From assembly GCF_001413925.1 (NCBI RefSeq), contig NZ_LBMJ01000001.1, positions 1,962,001 through 2,026,000 of the forward strand: a stretch of DNA of 64,000 nt, given 5' to 3'. Positions 33,164 through 41,864 of this stretch are shown here, piece by piece (the first letter of the stretch is position 1; every line of letters begins with the position of its first letter). A model generated the notes under the pieces. The model was not told the origin of the DNA and did no database searches. It was given only the letters and a program-made list of their open reading frames with translations. The DNA comes from Nonlabens sp. YIK11 (GTDB lineage: Bacteria > Bacteroidota > Bacteroidia > Flavobacteriales > Flavobacteriaceae). The position numbers were made by a program, and so were the translations under genes.

Positions 33164-33724
33164 CTATTTGTTCAATAGTTCAACAGGAATGATGTTGTCA
33201 TCGTTTAACGTTTCGAACTCGTAATTATCGTTCAATAAGCCATTATATTTCTCCATACCTCGTTCAATCACATTAACCATTTTGCTAGCGATTTCATTTT
33301 GCTCTTCTTCCGTTCTGGTGTAAGGTTCTTTTTTGTTCATGATTTTGACGATTCTCTTAAACTTGCTATCTACATCAAGTGGTTTAAATTGCACACCAGA
33401 TTTTACCATTCCTAAGGTAGGCTGTACCTGCACGACATAAGTTTTACCAGGTTTTAGATCTGCTTTTAGATATACTTTATTTTCAGATCGTGCCCAGAAA
33501 AGGTGCTCGCCGGGCTCACATTCATAACGCACATAACCAGTACCATTATGCTGCGCAATAACTTCTTCCATGTCAAAATAAGTAAAGTTGATCAATGCGC
33601 CCATACCGCTACTACGTACAAAATAAACTACTGATTTATCAGCTGGCGCTTCAGTGATTTGAGCAATGGAAATAAGGGAGAAAAGTGCGATGAGGCTGGT
33701 ACAAATAATTTTTTTCATGATCAT
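33164..33724 (-). CDS. Secreted DUF2846-like protein
   Basis: 186 residues with a signal peptide (MIMKKIICTSLIALFSLISI, cleavage near AQI). The body has the order seen in DUF2846 proteins: VVYFVRSSGMGALINFTYFD, GTGYVRYECEPGEHLFWA and LKPGKTYVVQVQP. It ends in a charged helical region. The family is periplasmic or outer-membrane-associated and of unknown role. It is convergent with the RNA helicase and monocistronic. Confidence 0.75.
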   Translation of the reverse strand: MIMKKIICTSLIALFSLISIAQITEAPADKSVVYFVRSSGMGALINFTYFDMEEVIAQHNGTGYVRYECEPGEHLFWARSENKVYLKADLKPGKTYVVQVQPTLGMVKSGVQFKPLDVDSKFKRIVKIMNKKEPYTRTEEEQNEIASKMVNVIERGMEKYNGLLNDNYEFETLNDDNIIPVELLNK

Positions 33725-33815
33725 TTTTATTTAAAGGTACGATGCGTGTCATACAAATTCCTTAGTAAGACGCAACTTAAATGAACTTATCGATAAAATA
33801 CCGTTTGATTTATCT

Positions 33816-33831
33816 CGCTTTCGCGAAAGCG
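33816..33831. repeat. Host palindromic repeat, copy 2 (intergenic)
   Basis: CGCTTTCGCGAAAGCG, extended by one base on each side to an 18-bp palindrome. It ends 8 bases before the 3' remnant of a DUF5686-like gene at 33,840, so it lies at a rearrangement point. Confidence 0.9.
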
Positions 33832-33839
33832 AACTCCTT

Positions 33840-33962
33840 TTACAACCCAAAATTAATCCCAACCACAAAAGCTCCATAGTTCCTACCGCTGGTGATGCTG
33901 CGCACATAATCCACACTCAGTAAGAGTTTATTTAATTCATAAATGGCTAATTGAATATTGCT
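33840..33962 (-). pseudogene. 3' remnant of a DUF5686-like outer-membrane protein gene
   Basis: The minus-strand frame reads SNIQLAIYELNKLLLSVDYV, followed by RSITSGRNYGAFVVGINFGL and a stop (TAA, 33,840-33,842). Its last 24 residues equal the C-terminus of the intact gene at 34,645-37,122. At DNA level the 76 bases 33,841-33,916 match 34,646-34,721 with a single mismatch. Upstream of that the two differ, although the frame stays open for about 15 codons and looks like an outer-membrane beta strand. It is a fragment left by duplication, recombination or insertion of the lipoprotein gene between the copies. Confidence 0.8.
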
Positions 33963-33978
33963 CCTTTACCACTTTATG

Positions 33979-34536
33979 CTATTTTAATTTCAGAGTCTGA
34001 AAAATGGCGTTGGCTTCATCTAAATGATTTGAAAAAAGAGCAGCATTGCCTGAATAATTAAACTCATAGAAATAATCATCTTGTTTGAAAATCCATTGTT
34101 GTTTTTTGTAGAAAATATTATTGAGTTTGAAGCTTTCTTCAATAATGTAAGTCTCACCTTGATTGGTTTGCAACTTCTGTTTCTCAATTTTATGATTTTG
34201 GTAAAACCTAACTTTTCTAATATTCTTTTCTATAAAGCTTTCAAGATCAGGTGACAATTCATTTTTAACCTGGTATTTGCGTAGATATACCGATACCTCT
34301 TTAAATCTATTATCATAGATAATTGGTTTGTATGCTTGCTCATTGTGAATGTCTTTATAGGAATGCCAATTATCAGGAATTTCAATACTAAATTCTGAGT
34401 CGTAAGTTGCTTCGTATTTTGAATATTCAGGAATTGCTACTTGTTTTGAACTGCTAGCGCAACCTATTACAATTGAAAGTGCAAGTATGCTAATTACTCC
34501 TAAGTATGATTTATTTTTAAAATATTTAATTGTCAT
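33979..34536 (-). CDS. Unknown lipoprotein, AT-rich
   Basis: 185 residues with a lipoprotein signal (MTIKYFKNKSYLGVISILAL) and lipobox IVIGC. The mature part is charged and may form a PsbP/Mog1-like fold: EFSIEIPDNWHSYKDIHNE followed by ETYIIEESFKLNNIFYKKQQ and a final ANAIFQTLKLK. It is visibly more AT-rich than its neighbours and sits between the 76-bp direct repeats, so it may have arrived by insertion. No partner was recognised. Confidence 0.7.
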   Translation of the reverse strand: MTIKYFKNKSYLGVISILALSIVIGCASSSKQVAIPEYSKYEATYDSEFSIEIPDNWHSYKDIHNEQAYKPIIYDNRFKEVSVYLRKYQVKNELSPDLESFIEKNIRKVRFYQNHKIEKQKLQTNQGETYIIEESFKLNNIFYKKQQWIFKQDDYFYEFNYSGNAALFSNHLDEANAIFQTLKLK

Positions 34537-34644
34537 TTTATCTAATTATTTATTAATGTCTTTAATTATAGATGGAGTTGGTTATTCGAACTTAATAAAA
34601 ACCAATTAGACAGAAACGTAAAGAGTAAATAATGGACGAATATT

Positions 34645-37122
34645 CTACAAACCAAAATTAATCCCAACCACAAAAGCTCCATAGTTCCTACCGCTGGTGA
34701 TGCTGCGCACATAATCCACACGGAATGGCCTAAAACTACCAAAACCTATGTTGTCGATTCCTGCGCTTACCTCAAAATAGGGCTTGCGCTGGGTCATGAG
34801 CGCTTTGCCGCTCACGATTAAATCATAATTGAGTAGGTTGATACCAGGAATCTTCCCTAGGATAAACCCTTTAAAGTCGTGCTGTACGTGTACTTGAGCA
34901 TAGGATTCATTGGTGCTGTAATCATAGTAATCCAACAATCCAAAACCGTAGGGATTCAAGGCGGCAAGCTTGTATCTTAATTGGTTCCCGTTAAAATGCT
35001 GCGCATCTACTAGCGAGATGCCGTCTGCATTGAAAAAGGTTCCTGCATTGACCCAATAGCTACTGCGTCCTAGATTGCCTTGATCAAAGTTTTGCCAGAT
35101 GCTGGCACTAATCTGCTGATAGTTGTAATTACTGTTGCTGGCCGCAAAGCCACCTTCATAGACTAATCTTATGGTAGGGTATTTTTCATTGACGATGTTG
35201 AATTTTTGATCTGGATAGCTCTGGTATTTTTGGCCGGGTCGTATGGTCAATCCAGCACTTACCTTGAGCAAGTCATGATTATCAATGAACGCCAATCTAT
35301 TTTGATCCAGAAATAACGGATTGTTAGGCGTATAATCCACATCAGATTGCGTGAACCATACTTGGTCAGTAGTGTTCTGTAGCGGTTGGCGGTTTTCATA
35401 ACCTATGGAGCCGCCTAGGAAAAAGCCATTAGCGACTTCTTCAGAATAGCTGATTCTTGCAAAATCGCGTTCAAAAAACTTAGCAAAATTGCGTTCAAAA
35501 AACAAACTGGAAATGGAATTTTCCAATCCAGTAATAGGATTGGTAGCGTTGATTTGTGATACCTGCGTACCACCTGAAAGCGTAATGCTCCTGCGATTGG
35601 TGCGGTTGAATCTATAAGAAATACGACCGTCATAACGCAATCTGTCATCGCTGGTACCATAGTTGAAATTTACAGCGGTGTACAAGGTGCGATTGTAGTC
35701 ATCATCAAAACCTTTAGAGAAATTAACGCCACTACCTAGTACAAATCCCTGTACGGTGTTGAATCCCTGAAAATTACCTGCGCCTATGACGCCTTCATAA
35801 CTTATGCGATAGTTCTCGTTGGAATCACGATAGGTGTAACCTGTGAGAACATCTAGGGCGCCAAATTTATTTTCCACACGATCCACGCTATCCTTATACT
35901 TAGGATCGTTACGTACCGCCGCGATACTATCTTTCTTGACGTATTCTCTTGTCTCATCCATGGTAAGTGGTACTGGTCTGATCTTTTTCCAGAACAAGCT
36001 GTCTTTCTTATTGGCCTCTGGATTGAAGGCTAGAACTTCTGCTCCAAAGGTCTTTTTATCAAACTGCGGATTGAAATCATAATCAGAATAATTAGCTATG
36101 AATCTGCCGTTACCCTTAAAGCCAAAAAGTCCAAAGGAGAATGTGATGTTTTGGGTGCGCTTGACCCAATCCTTAGTTTGGGATTCATAGGAGAAATCCT
36201 GAGCAAAGGTCAATTCCTTAATGGCTGGCACATTGATGTTTTGGCCGGTTGTAGTGAGTTCCAGACCGTAGATGGTCCATTGATCTTCCACTACATAAAT
36301 AACACCATTAAAGGTGTTGTCTTTAGGCCTGCGAGAAATGACTTCAATCTTGTTGATCAAGAAATTATTAGTGTCGTAGAAGGTTCCTAACAATTTGTAT
36401 TTGTAGTAATTGAAGGCATAATCTGCAATAGGAGAGACGATCCTATTATTCAAATCAATATTGTTGTTGTAGAAATCAAAGTTGGCCTGTTCTGCACTAT
36501 TAGCGCTAAAGCCTTGATCATCGCCGCTTATCTTACTCGCTGTAATGAACTCCTTAAAATTATCTGGTGCCTGATAGGAGATATTGCTTACTGTTTCTGA
36601 TAGGTAAATGATACCGCTGCGAGTAAGAGAATCTAGAGATCCATTCAAATCACCTATTTCCTGTCCCAAGAATTTTTCTGGAACATCGTCCATGCGCCAT
36701 AGACCTCGAGAATAGAAACTTGCAGTATAGCTGGAACTTTTAAGCCGGTTTGCTTCTCTGTTCCTGATCGCCTCACGTATAACACGATCTGCTGGATTCT
36801 CGTCGCTGCGCACGACGACTTCATCCAGCGAGGTAGTTTCGCTTTGCAGCGTTGTGTCTAAACTATAAGGCAGCTGATCAACGGTAACGCTCACTTCGTT
36901 GGTCTGGTAGCCCAAACTTTGAAAAACGATCGTAATGTTTCCTGTTTTCTTCACGTCCAGACTGTAGACGCCGTCCACATTTGACGACGTACCCGTGTAG
37001 GTGTCCTTGACAAAAATGCTCACAAACGGTATAGGTTCACCACTAGAATCAGTAACGGTACCTTTAATTTGAGAAATGGATAAAAATGGAATGAGAAAAA
37101 TAAACGCGTAAAATACTTTCAT
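34645..37122 (-). CDS. DUF5686/CarboxypepD_reg outer-membrane beta-barrel protein
   Basis: 825 residues. A signal peptide (MKVFYAFIFLIPFLSISQ) is followed by a carboxypeptidase-regulatory-like domain (IKGTVTDSSGEPIPFVSIFV ... VDGVYSLDVKKTGNITIVFQ). A short TonB-box-like region (LDEVVVRSDENPADRVI) comes next, and then the long DUF5686 beta-barrel with many alternating aromatic strands, ending YGAFVVGINFGL. This family is a Bacteroidota outer-membrane protein with no fixed substrate. The gene is monocistronic. Its last 76 bases are repeated at 33,841-33,916. Confidence 0.85.
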   Translation of the reverse strand: MKVFYAFIFLIPFLSISQIKGTVTDSSGEPIPFVSIFVKDTYTGTSSNVDGVYSLDVKKTGNITIVFQSLGYQTNEVSVTVDQLPYSLDTTLQSETTSLDEVVVRSDENPADRVIREAIRNREANRLKSSSYTASFYSRGLWRMDDVPEKFLGQEIGDLNGSLDSLTRSGIIYLSETVSNISYQAPDNFKEFITASKISGDDQGFSANSAEQANFDFYNNNIDLNNRIVSPIADYAFNYYKYKLLGTFYDTNNFLINKIEVISRRPKDNTFNGVIYVVEDQWTIYGLELTTTGQNINVPAIKELTFAQDFSYESQTKDWVKRTQNITFSFGLFGFKGNGRFIANYSDYDFNPQFDKKTFGAEVLAFNPEANKKDSLFWKKIRPVPLTMDETREYVKKDSIAAVRNDPKYKDSVDRVENKFGALDVLTGYTYRDSNENYRISYEGVIGAGNFQGFNTVQGFVLGSGVNFSKGFDDDYNRTLYTAVNFNYGTSDDRLRYDGRISYRFNRTNRRSITLSGGTQVSQINATNPITGLENSISSLFFERNFAKFFERDFARISYSEEVANGFFLGGSIGYENRQPLQNTTDQVWFTQSDVDYTPNNPLFLDQNRLAFIDNHDLLKVSAGLTIRPGQKYQSYPDQKFNIVNEKYPTIRLVYEGGFAASNSNYNYQQISASIWQNFDQGNLGRSSYWVNAGTFFNADGISLVDAQHFNGNQLRYKLAALNPYGFGLLDYYDYSTNESYAQVHVQHDFKGFILGKIPGINLLNYDLIVSGKALMTQRKPYFEVSAGIDNIGFGSFRPFRVDYVRSITSGRNYGAFVVGINFGL

Positions 37123-37217
37123 AAATGAACGACTTGGTGGTTAGTTATTTAAGAACAAGGCAAACAATTTTTAAGCCATGTTCTATTTAATAGACGTTCA
37201 AAAATGCAAATAGTTGT

Positions 37218-37682
37218 TTAGGCGTTGTAAGTTTTTTTGATTTGGTCCATTCGCTTTTTGTTGTCTCGGTTTTTAATCGTCTCTCTTTTATCGTAGAGCT
37301 TTTTACCTTTTGCGAGTGAAATCTGTATTTTGGCAAGACCTCGATCATTGATAAACATGACTAATGGAATGATGGTATTACCAGAGTTGGTCACGTCTTT
37401 ATAGAGTTTTTTGAGCTCGCGTCGTTGTAGTAGAAGCTTGCGAGCTGCCTTAGGCGCATGGTTAAAATGCGTAGCGTGTGAATATTCCTGTATGGTCATG
37501 TTGATGATCCACAACTCATTATCCTTGAATTCACAAAAAGCCTCTGCAATACTGGCCTTTCCTAAACGTATGGCTTTAATCTCTGTGCCGCCCAAAACGA
37601 TTCCTGCGGTATATTTATCCAGCAGTTCATATTCAAAGCGAGCCTTACGGTTTTTAATCTGTACGTTGTTCTTGAAATCCAT
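37218..37682 (-). CDS. smpB: SsrA-binding protein SmpB
   Basis: 154 residues, full length for SmpB. Signatures are VQIKNRKARFEYELLDKYTA, then GTEIKAIRLGKASIAEAFCE, HNHAPKAARKLLL-type helix (FNHAPKAARKLLLQRRELKK) and the basic tail KKLYDKRETIKNRDNKKRMD. SmpB carries tmRNA to stalled ribosomes. The tmRNA gene was not found nearby. A -7 box TATATTTG lies at 37,688-37,695 on the minus strand, very close to the start. Confidence 0.95.
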   Translation of the reverse strand: MDFKNNVQIKNRKARFEYELLDKYTAGIVLGGTEIKAIRLGKASIAEAFCEFKDNELWIINMTIQEYSHATHFNHAPKAARKLLLQRRELKKLYKDVTNSGNTIIPLVMFINDRGLAKIQISLAKGKKLYDKRETIKNRDNKKRMDQIKKTYNA

Positions 37683-37687
37683 TAACG

Positions 37688-37728
37688 CAAATATAATTTA
37701 ACAGTCCGTGAGCATCGTTATATATTTG
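37688..37728. promoter_or_regulatory. Divergent promoters of smpB and the 37,733 lipoprotein gene
   Basis: On the minus strand TATATTTG (37,688-37,695) precedes smpB. On the plus strand TATATTTG (37,721-37,728) precedes the ATG at 37,733 by only 4 bases. Both match TAnnTTTG. With usual spacing, transcripts would start at or within a few bases of the start codons, so both may be leaderless or nearly so. Confidence 0.6.
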
Positions 37729-37732
37729 TGAA

Positions 37733-38485
37733 ATGAAAAAGATCTGGTTTTCCCTACTTAGTATTTCAATGTTGGTTCTAATTTCCTGCCAGGAAGATGC
37801 TCCAACGGCTGAAGAAATCATTGCCAAAAGCATCACGGCACACGGTGCAGACATTGCGGCAAATGCAACGCTTGATTTTACCTTTAGAGGCATCAAGTAC
37901 AAAGTGGACCGTTATGGCGGTCGTTATACCTATGAGCGTGAATTTGCTAAAGGCGATGACCTGGTAAAGGATCAGCTTAATAATGATGGGTTCACAAGAA
38001 GTATAGGCGATAGCATCGTTTCCTTGCCAGATTCCCTGCGCAGCAGGTACAGCGCCTCACTTAACAGCGTGGTATATTTTGCACAATTGCCCTACAGTCT
38101 TGATGGTGATGCTGTGATTCTGGAAAATCTGGGAACGGATCAGATCAATGATCAGGAATATTATCAAATCAAGGTGACCTTTACAGAAGATGGTGGCGGC
38201 GAGGACCATGAGGATGAATTCATTTACTGGATTGATACTACAGATTTTCTCGTGGACTATCTGGCTTATTCTTACTGTGAGGATGATTGTGGATTTCGCT
38301 TTCGCGAAAGCGTTAACCGCAGAACCATTGATGGAATTGTAATACAGGATTACAATAATTACAGGTCATCAAATTCTGATCCAACGCTAGAGGATCTGGA
38401 CACTGCATTTGAAGCTGGGCAGCTGGTATTGATGAGTGAAATCAAAACGGAATTTCCTGAGGTTACCATTAAAAGCGCCCCATAA
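37733..38485 (+). CDS. Lipoprotein, DUF6503-like
   Basis: 250 residues. A lipoprotein signal with lipobox LISC at about residue 19 is followed by AEEIIAKSITAHGADIAANA, a typical start of this LolA-like family, and then LDFTFRGIKYKVDRYGGRYT. A host palindrome (38,297-38,312) is translated in frame as RFRES in GFRFRESVNRR. The protein probably sits in the inner leaflet of the outer membrane. Its function is unknown; the family name is from memory. Confidence 0.75.
   Translation: MKKIWFSLLSISMLVLISCQEDAPTAEEIIAKSITAHGADIAANATLDFTFRGIKYKVDRYGGRYTYEREFAKGDDLVKDQLNNDGFTRSIGDSIVSLPDSLRSRYSASLNSVVYFAQLPYSLDGDAVILENLGTDQINDQEYYQIKVTFTEDGGGEDHEDEFIYWIDTTDFLVDYLAYSYCEDDCGFRFRESVNRRTIDGIVIQDYNNYRSSNSDPTLEDLDTAFEAGQLVLMSEIKTEFPEVTIKSAP
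38297..38312. repeat. Host palindromic repeat, copy 3 (inside a coding sequence)
   Basis: CGCTTTCGCGAAAGCG, translated in the lipoprotein gene at 37,733-38,485 as part of FRFRESV. Confidence 0.9.
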
Positions 38486-38614
38486 ATTGGTGTTTTTTAC
38501 AATTCAGTAGCGGTTTTTGACAGTTGGGTAGACGCATTTTTGTTCCAACTGTATCTTCATGGCATCTTTGTGTCGTTCTTCAATAAGATTTACATTTAGG
38601 GAACACGCAAGATC

Positions 38615-39949
38615 ATGAAATTCAATAAACTCATACGTCTTATTCTTATCAGCATCCTTATAGGTGTTGGGATCACACTGGTCAACCTATTTCTTTCTGG
38701 TTTTGATACCACGTTGAAGGACAGTTTATCAAACATAGGCATCAATAGTGTTTTTGCCTTCTTTCTCACGTTTGTCAATGAGGCACTGGTGGATTATCTG
38801 GATCGGTTTTTATCTTGGCAAAAACAACCTGCCTGGCGATTGATTACAGGTATCATAGGCTCGATCATCGTCACCATGGTGACGCTGTTTTTCATCATTG
38901 GATTTATTCAGATTGTGATTTATGACGTGACTGTCCAGGAATACCTGGATAAGCAAAGTCTGGAATGGTATGCCTCTGGAGTGATCATCACACTCATCAT
39001 TACGCTTATTTTTCATGCTTTCTTTTTCTATAAGGAACTTCAAAAATCTAAGATCAAGGAGCAAAAAGTCATTGCAGGATCTGCTACCGCTCAATTTGAC
39101 GCACTTAAGAATCAGCTGGATCCTCATTTTTTATTCAATAGTCTCAACGTTTTAGTTTCTCTCATTGAAGAAAACCCTGAAGCTGCCGTCCATTTTACCA
39201 CATCGCTGTCCAAAGTATACCGTTATGTGTTGGAACAACGCGGCAAAGGATTGGTGTCACTGGATGAGGAATTGGCTTTTGCCAGGACCTATGTAAGACT
39301 TCTCAAGATGAGGTTTGAAGACAGCCTGGATATTTCCATTCCAGATGGTGTTTCAAATCCCGATTTACAGATGGTCCCATTGTCCCTACAGCTGCTTATT
39401 GAAAACGCAGTCAAGCATAACACCATAAGCGACAGCCAGCCCTTAAAACTTTCTATTTATGAAGATGGGAATCAATTAGTCGTGGAAAATAACCTTCATG
39501 AAAAGGCAGTCGTTAACAACAGTACCGGCGTTGGTCTCAATAATATCGCATCTAGATATGCCTTGCTGACAGCTCATCAAATGACCATTGAGAAAACAAG
39601 AGACACCTTTAAAGTCGTCTTGCCACTATTAGACGCCAACAACCTTCAACACTCAAAATCCAATCTTATGGAAGCCAAAGCCGATGACATTAGACTCGTA
39701 CAAGCTAAAGAAAAGGTCAAGGACATGAAAAAGTTTTATGACGATGCCGTGCGCATCATTGTAATTCTCATATTTCTGGGAATTCTCAATTATTTCACAA
39801 GCGATTATCCTTGGGTGATCTTTCCAGCTTTAGGCCTTGGAATAGGATTGTTCTTCCAGTATATGCGCAGTTTTGACAAAAATATCTTTGTCAATAAAAG
39901 CTGGCAGGAAAAGAAAATAGAGGAATTAATGAACGATAAAAACTTCTAG
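38615..39949 (+). CDS. LytS-type sensor histidine kinase with C-terminal 2TM domain
   Basis: 444 residues. Four N-terminal membrane helices lie at about 9-30, 40-58, 78-103 and 121-140. The HisKA_4-like domain then has the phospho-acceptor H171 in LDPHFLFNSLNVL and the ATP-binding segment LIENAVKHNTIS ... GVGLNNIASRYALL. After residue ~345 a second membrane module appears (AVRIIVILIFLGILNYFTSD) ending NIFVNKSWQEKKIEELM, which matches the stand-alone 2TM protein encoded next. The kinase phosphorylates the LytTR regulator downstream. The stimulus is unknown. Confidence 0.9.
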   Translation: MKFNKLIRLILISILIGVGITLVNLFLSGFDTTLKDSLSNIGINSVFAFFLTFVNEALVDYLDRFLSWQKQPAWRLITGIIGSIIVTMVTLFFIIGFIQIVIYDVTVQEYLDKQSLEWYASGVIITLIITLIFHAFFFYKELQKSKIKEQKVIAGSATAQFDALKNQLDPHFLFNSLNVLVSLIEENPEAAVHFTTSLSKVYRYVLEQRGKGLVSLDEELAFARTYVRLLKMRFEDSLDISIPDGVSNPDLQMVPLSLQLLIENAVKHNTISDSQPLKLSIYEDGNQLVVENNLHEKAVVNNSTGVGLNNIASRYALLTAHQMTIEKTRDTFKVVLPLLDANNLQHSKSNLMEAKADDIRLVQAKEKVKDMKKFYDDAVRIIVILIFLGILNYFTSDYPWVIFPALGLGIGLFFQYMRSFDKNIFVNKSWQEKKIEELMNDKNF

Positions 39950-39951
39950 CC

Positions 39952-40263
39952 ATGAACACGACCGAAACCTATCAAGAGCGATATTCTCGCGCCAAAGCCC
40001 GCGTATTTGAACTCAAGGCATTTTATAATCACGTCATTATATATGTGATCATCAACTTAGGTCTGGCAGCATTGAATTATTACCAGAATGAATGGCGTTT
40101 CCCGTGGTTTTTATTTCCGTTGTTGGGTTGGGGCATAGGCTTGATGAGTCTTGCTGCAAAAACCTATAGATTCAATCCTTTTATCAATAAAGATTGGGAA
40201 GAACGTAAACTACGTGAACTCATGGATGGTGAAGAGTCACATACTTTAAGAAACAACTCATGA
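39952..40263 (+). CDS. Stand-alone 2TM-domain protein
   Basis: 103 residues with two membrane helices (FYNHVIIYVIINLGLAALNY and FPWFLFPLLGWGIGLMSLAA). The end FNPFINKDWEERKLRELMDG is clearly related to the end of the kinase upstream. It starts 2 bases after the kinase and its stop overlaps the response-regulator start (40,260-40,263). Co-operon members of this sort probably modulate the kinase in the membrane, for example by forming mixed helical bundles. That is inference. Confidence 0.85.
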   Translation: MNTTETYQERYSRAKARVFELKAFYNHVIIYVIINLGLAALNYYQNEWRFPWFLFPLLGWGIGLMSLAAKTYRFNPFINKDWEERKLRELMDGEESHTLRNNS

Positions 40264-41039
40264 ATATATTGATTGTAGAAGATGAAAAACCTGCAGCGAG
40301 AAGGTTGACTCGCATGCTGGAAAAGATCGATTTGCAGGTGAGCGCGGCAGTGCACTCTGTCAAGGAAGCTGTGGAGTACCTTTCCAGCAACACTGCGCCA
40401 GATTTGATCTTTCTGGATATACAGCTTAGCGATGGGTTGTCCTTTGAAATCTTTGAGCACGTTCAAGTGGACAGTGCCATTATTTTTACAACGGCCTATG
40501 ACGAGTACGCCTTGAAGGCCTTCAAGCTCAACAGCATTGACTACCTTTTGAAACCTATCGATGCAGAAGAGTTGGAGCAGGCTGTGGATAAATATAAGTT
40601 ACGCTTTCGCGAAAGCGATAACTCTCAAAGCACCGTCACTAACATCAATCCTGCAGACCTACAGCAAATTGCCGCGCTACTTACTAATCAGACCACTTCT
40701 TATAAAAATAGGTACACGGCCAAGGTTGGGGAACACATCAAGCTTTTTACGGCAGACGAGATACAATTGTTCTATTCAGAAAATAAGGGAACGTACATCA
40801 ACCTACACAATGGACGCAATTATCTGATCGACTCCAAACTGGAACATGTGGAAACCGAATTGGATCCCAAGAAGTTTTTTAGAATCTCGCGTCAGGCCAT
40901 CGTGAGCATTGACTCTATTAATGATATAGTTGCGTACACCAATTCCAGATTAAAGGTCAAAATCAATTCGTTTGATGAATTTGATTTAGTGGTAAGTAGG
41001 GAACGTGTGAAGGAATTTAAGGGCTGGCTCGAAGGATAA
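40260..41039 (+). CDS. LytTR-family response regulator
   Basis: 259 residues. The receiver domain has acidic residues at VEDE, the phospho-acceptor D53 in PDLIFLDIQLSDG, then IIFTTAYDEYALKAF and the lysine in YLLKPI. The C-terminal LytTR DNA-binding domain is seen in DPKKFFRISRQAIVSIDSIN. A host palindrome at 40,602-40,617 encodes LRFRES in the linker between the domains. The gene is third in the operon with the kinase and 2TM protein and overlaps the latter by 4 bases. Confidence 0.93.
   Translation: MNILIVEDEKPAARRLTRMLEKIDLQVSAAVHSVKEAVEYLSSNTAPDLIFLDIQLSDGLSFEIFEHVQVDSAIIFTTAYDEYALKAFKLNSIDYLLKPIDAEELEQAVDKYKLRFRESDNSQSTVTNINPADLQQIAALLTNQTTSYKNRYTAKVGEHIKLFTADEIQLFYSENKGTYINLHNGRNYLIDSKLEHVETELDPKKFFRISRQAIVSIDSINDIVAYTNSRLKVKINSFDEFDLVVSRERVKEFKGWLEG
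40602..40617. repeat. Host palindromic repeat, copy 4 (inside a coding sequence)
   Basis: CGCTTTCGCGAAAGCG in the linker of the LytTR regulator, translated as part of LRFRESD. Confidence 0.9.
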
Positions 41040-41157
41040 TCGCTGTCAAACGGCCTGTTTTGGTAATTTTAAGTACGGTTTAACATATTCTTCAAATCCA
41101 TAAGCGGTTCTTGTTCGTTAATTAGAGAAATAATTCTAATTACTAACAAAAACAACT

Positions 41158-41838
41158 ATGAAAAAAATTGCCCTTTGGTCAAGTATTGCGGTTTGTGCCG
41201 TAGCTGCCGTGTTTATCGCAGCTGACCACCTAGACGCTCCAGCCGTCGCTAACACAACTTCTGATATTGCAGACTTTTATGCCTTTCAAGGAAACAATGT
41301 AGATGCTACCACTTTTGTGGTGACACTTCCTGCAGGTGATGCAAGTGCTCAATTTGATGAAAACGTACTTATTGAAATCAACATCGACAATACTGGTGCA
41401 GAAGGTACGCCTCCAGGAGTAGTTGAAGATCTTGTGATCCAAGCGTTACGTCAAGGAGACAAGATGTATTTCTTTGGTCCATACAGACCTAGTGAGACAG
41501 GATTGAATAGCACCATCGACGTGAATCAATTCAAAACTTCCGTAGATATAGGAAGTACTAAAACTGAAGGTGGTGTAAGCTACTTTGCAGGTCAACGTCA
41601 AGATGCATTCTTCTTTGATTTTGAAGCATTCAATAATGTTGTAGCAACTGCTCCAGCAGAAGGTTTTGGAACTACTGGAAATAACACATTTGCACCCTTG
41701 AACACTAATGCGATTGTTATTGAAATACCTAATTCTATGTTGGGAACAGCACCACCACACATTGTAGATCAATTATTGAATACAACGACTGGCTTACCAG
41801 CTGCCTATAACGTTTGGGTAGAAACAAAAAGAAGATAA
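41158..41838 (+). CDS. DUF4331-family secreted protein, N-terminal-type part
   Basis: 226 residues. The signal peptide (MKKIALWSSIAVCAVAAVFI) is followed by ADHLDAPAVANTTSDIADFY and AFQGNNVDATTFVVTLPAGD. DHxDxP...DxxDxYAF is the DUF4331 start. The family is extracellular or periplasmic, probably a beta-propeller-like fold, with no known reaction. The end IDQLLNTTTGLPAAYNVWVETKRR corresponds to the middle of longer DUF4331 proteins. The gene is the first of a pair with the next one. Confidence 0.85.
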   Translation: MKKIALWSSIAVCAVAAVFIAADHLDAPAVANTTSDIADFYAFQGNNVDATTFVVTLPAGDASAQFDENVLIEINIDNTGAEGTPPGVVEDLVIQALRQGDKMYFFGPYRPSETGLNSTIDVNQFKTSVDIGSTKTEGGVSYFAGQRQDAFFFDFEAFNNVVATAPAEGFGTTGNNTFAPLNTNAIVIEIPNSMLGTAPPHIVDQLLNTTTGLPAAYNVWVETKRR

Positions 41839-41864
41839 TAATCAACACTATAAAACTGAATACA

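Noticed and set aside
37160..37720. Looked for tmRNA next to smpB
   Set aside because: No tmRNA-like acceptor arm or tag frame was seen around smpB.
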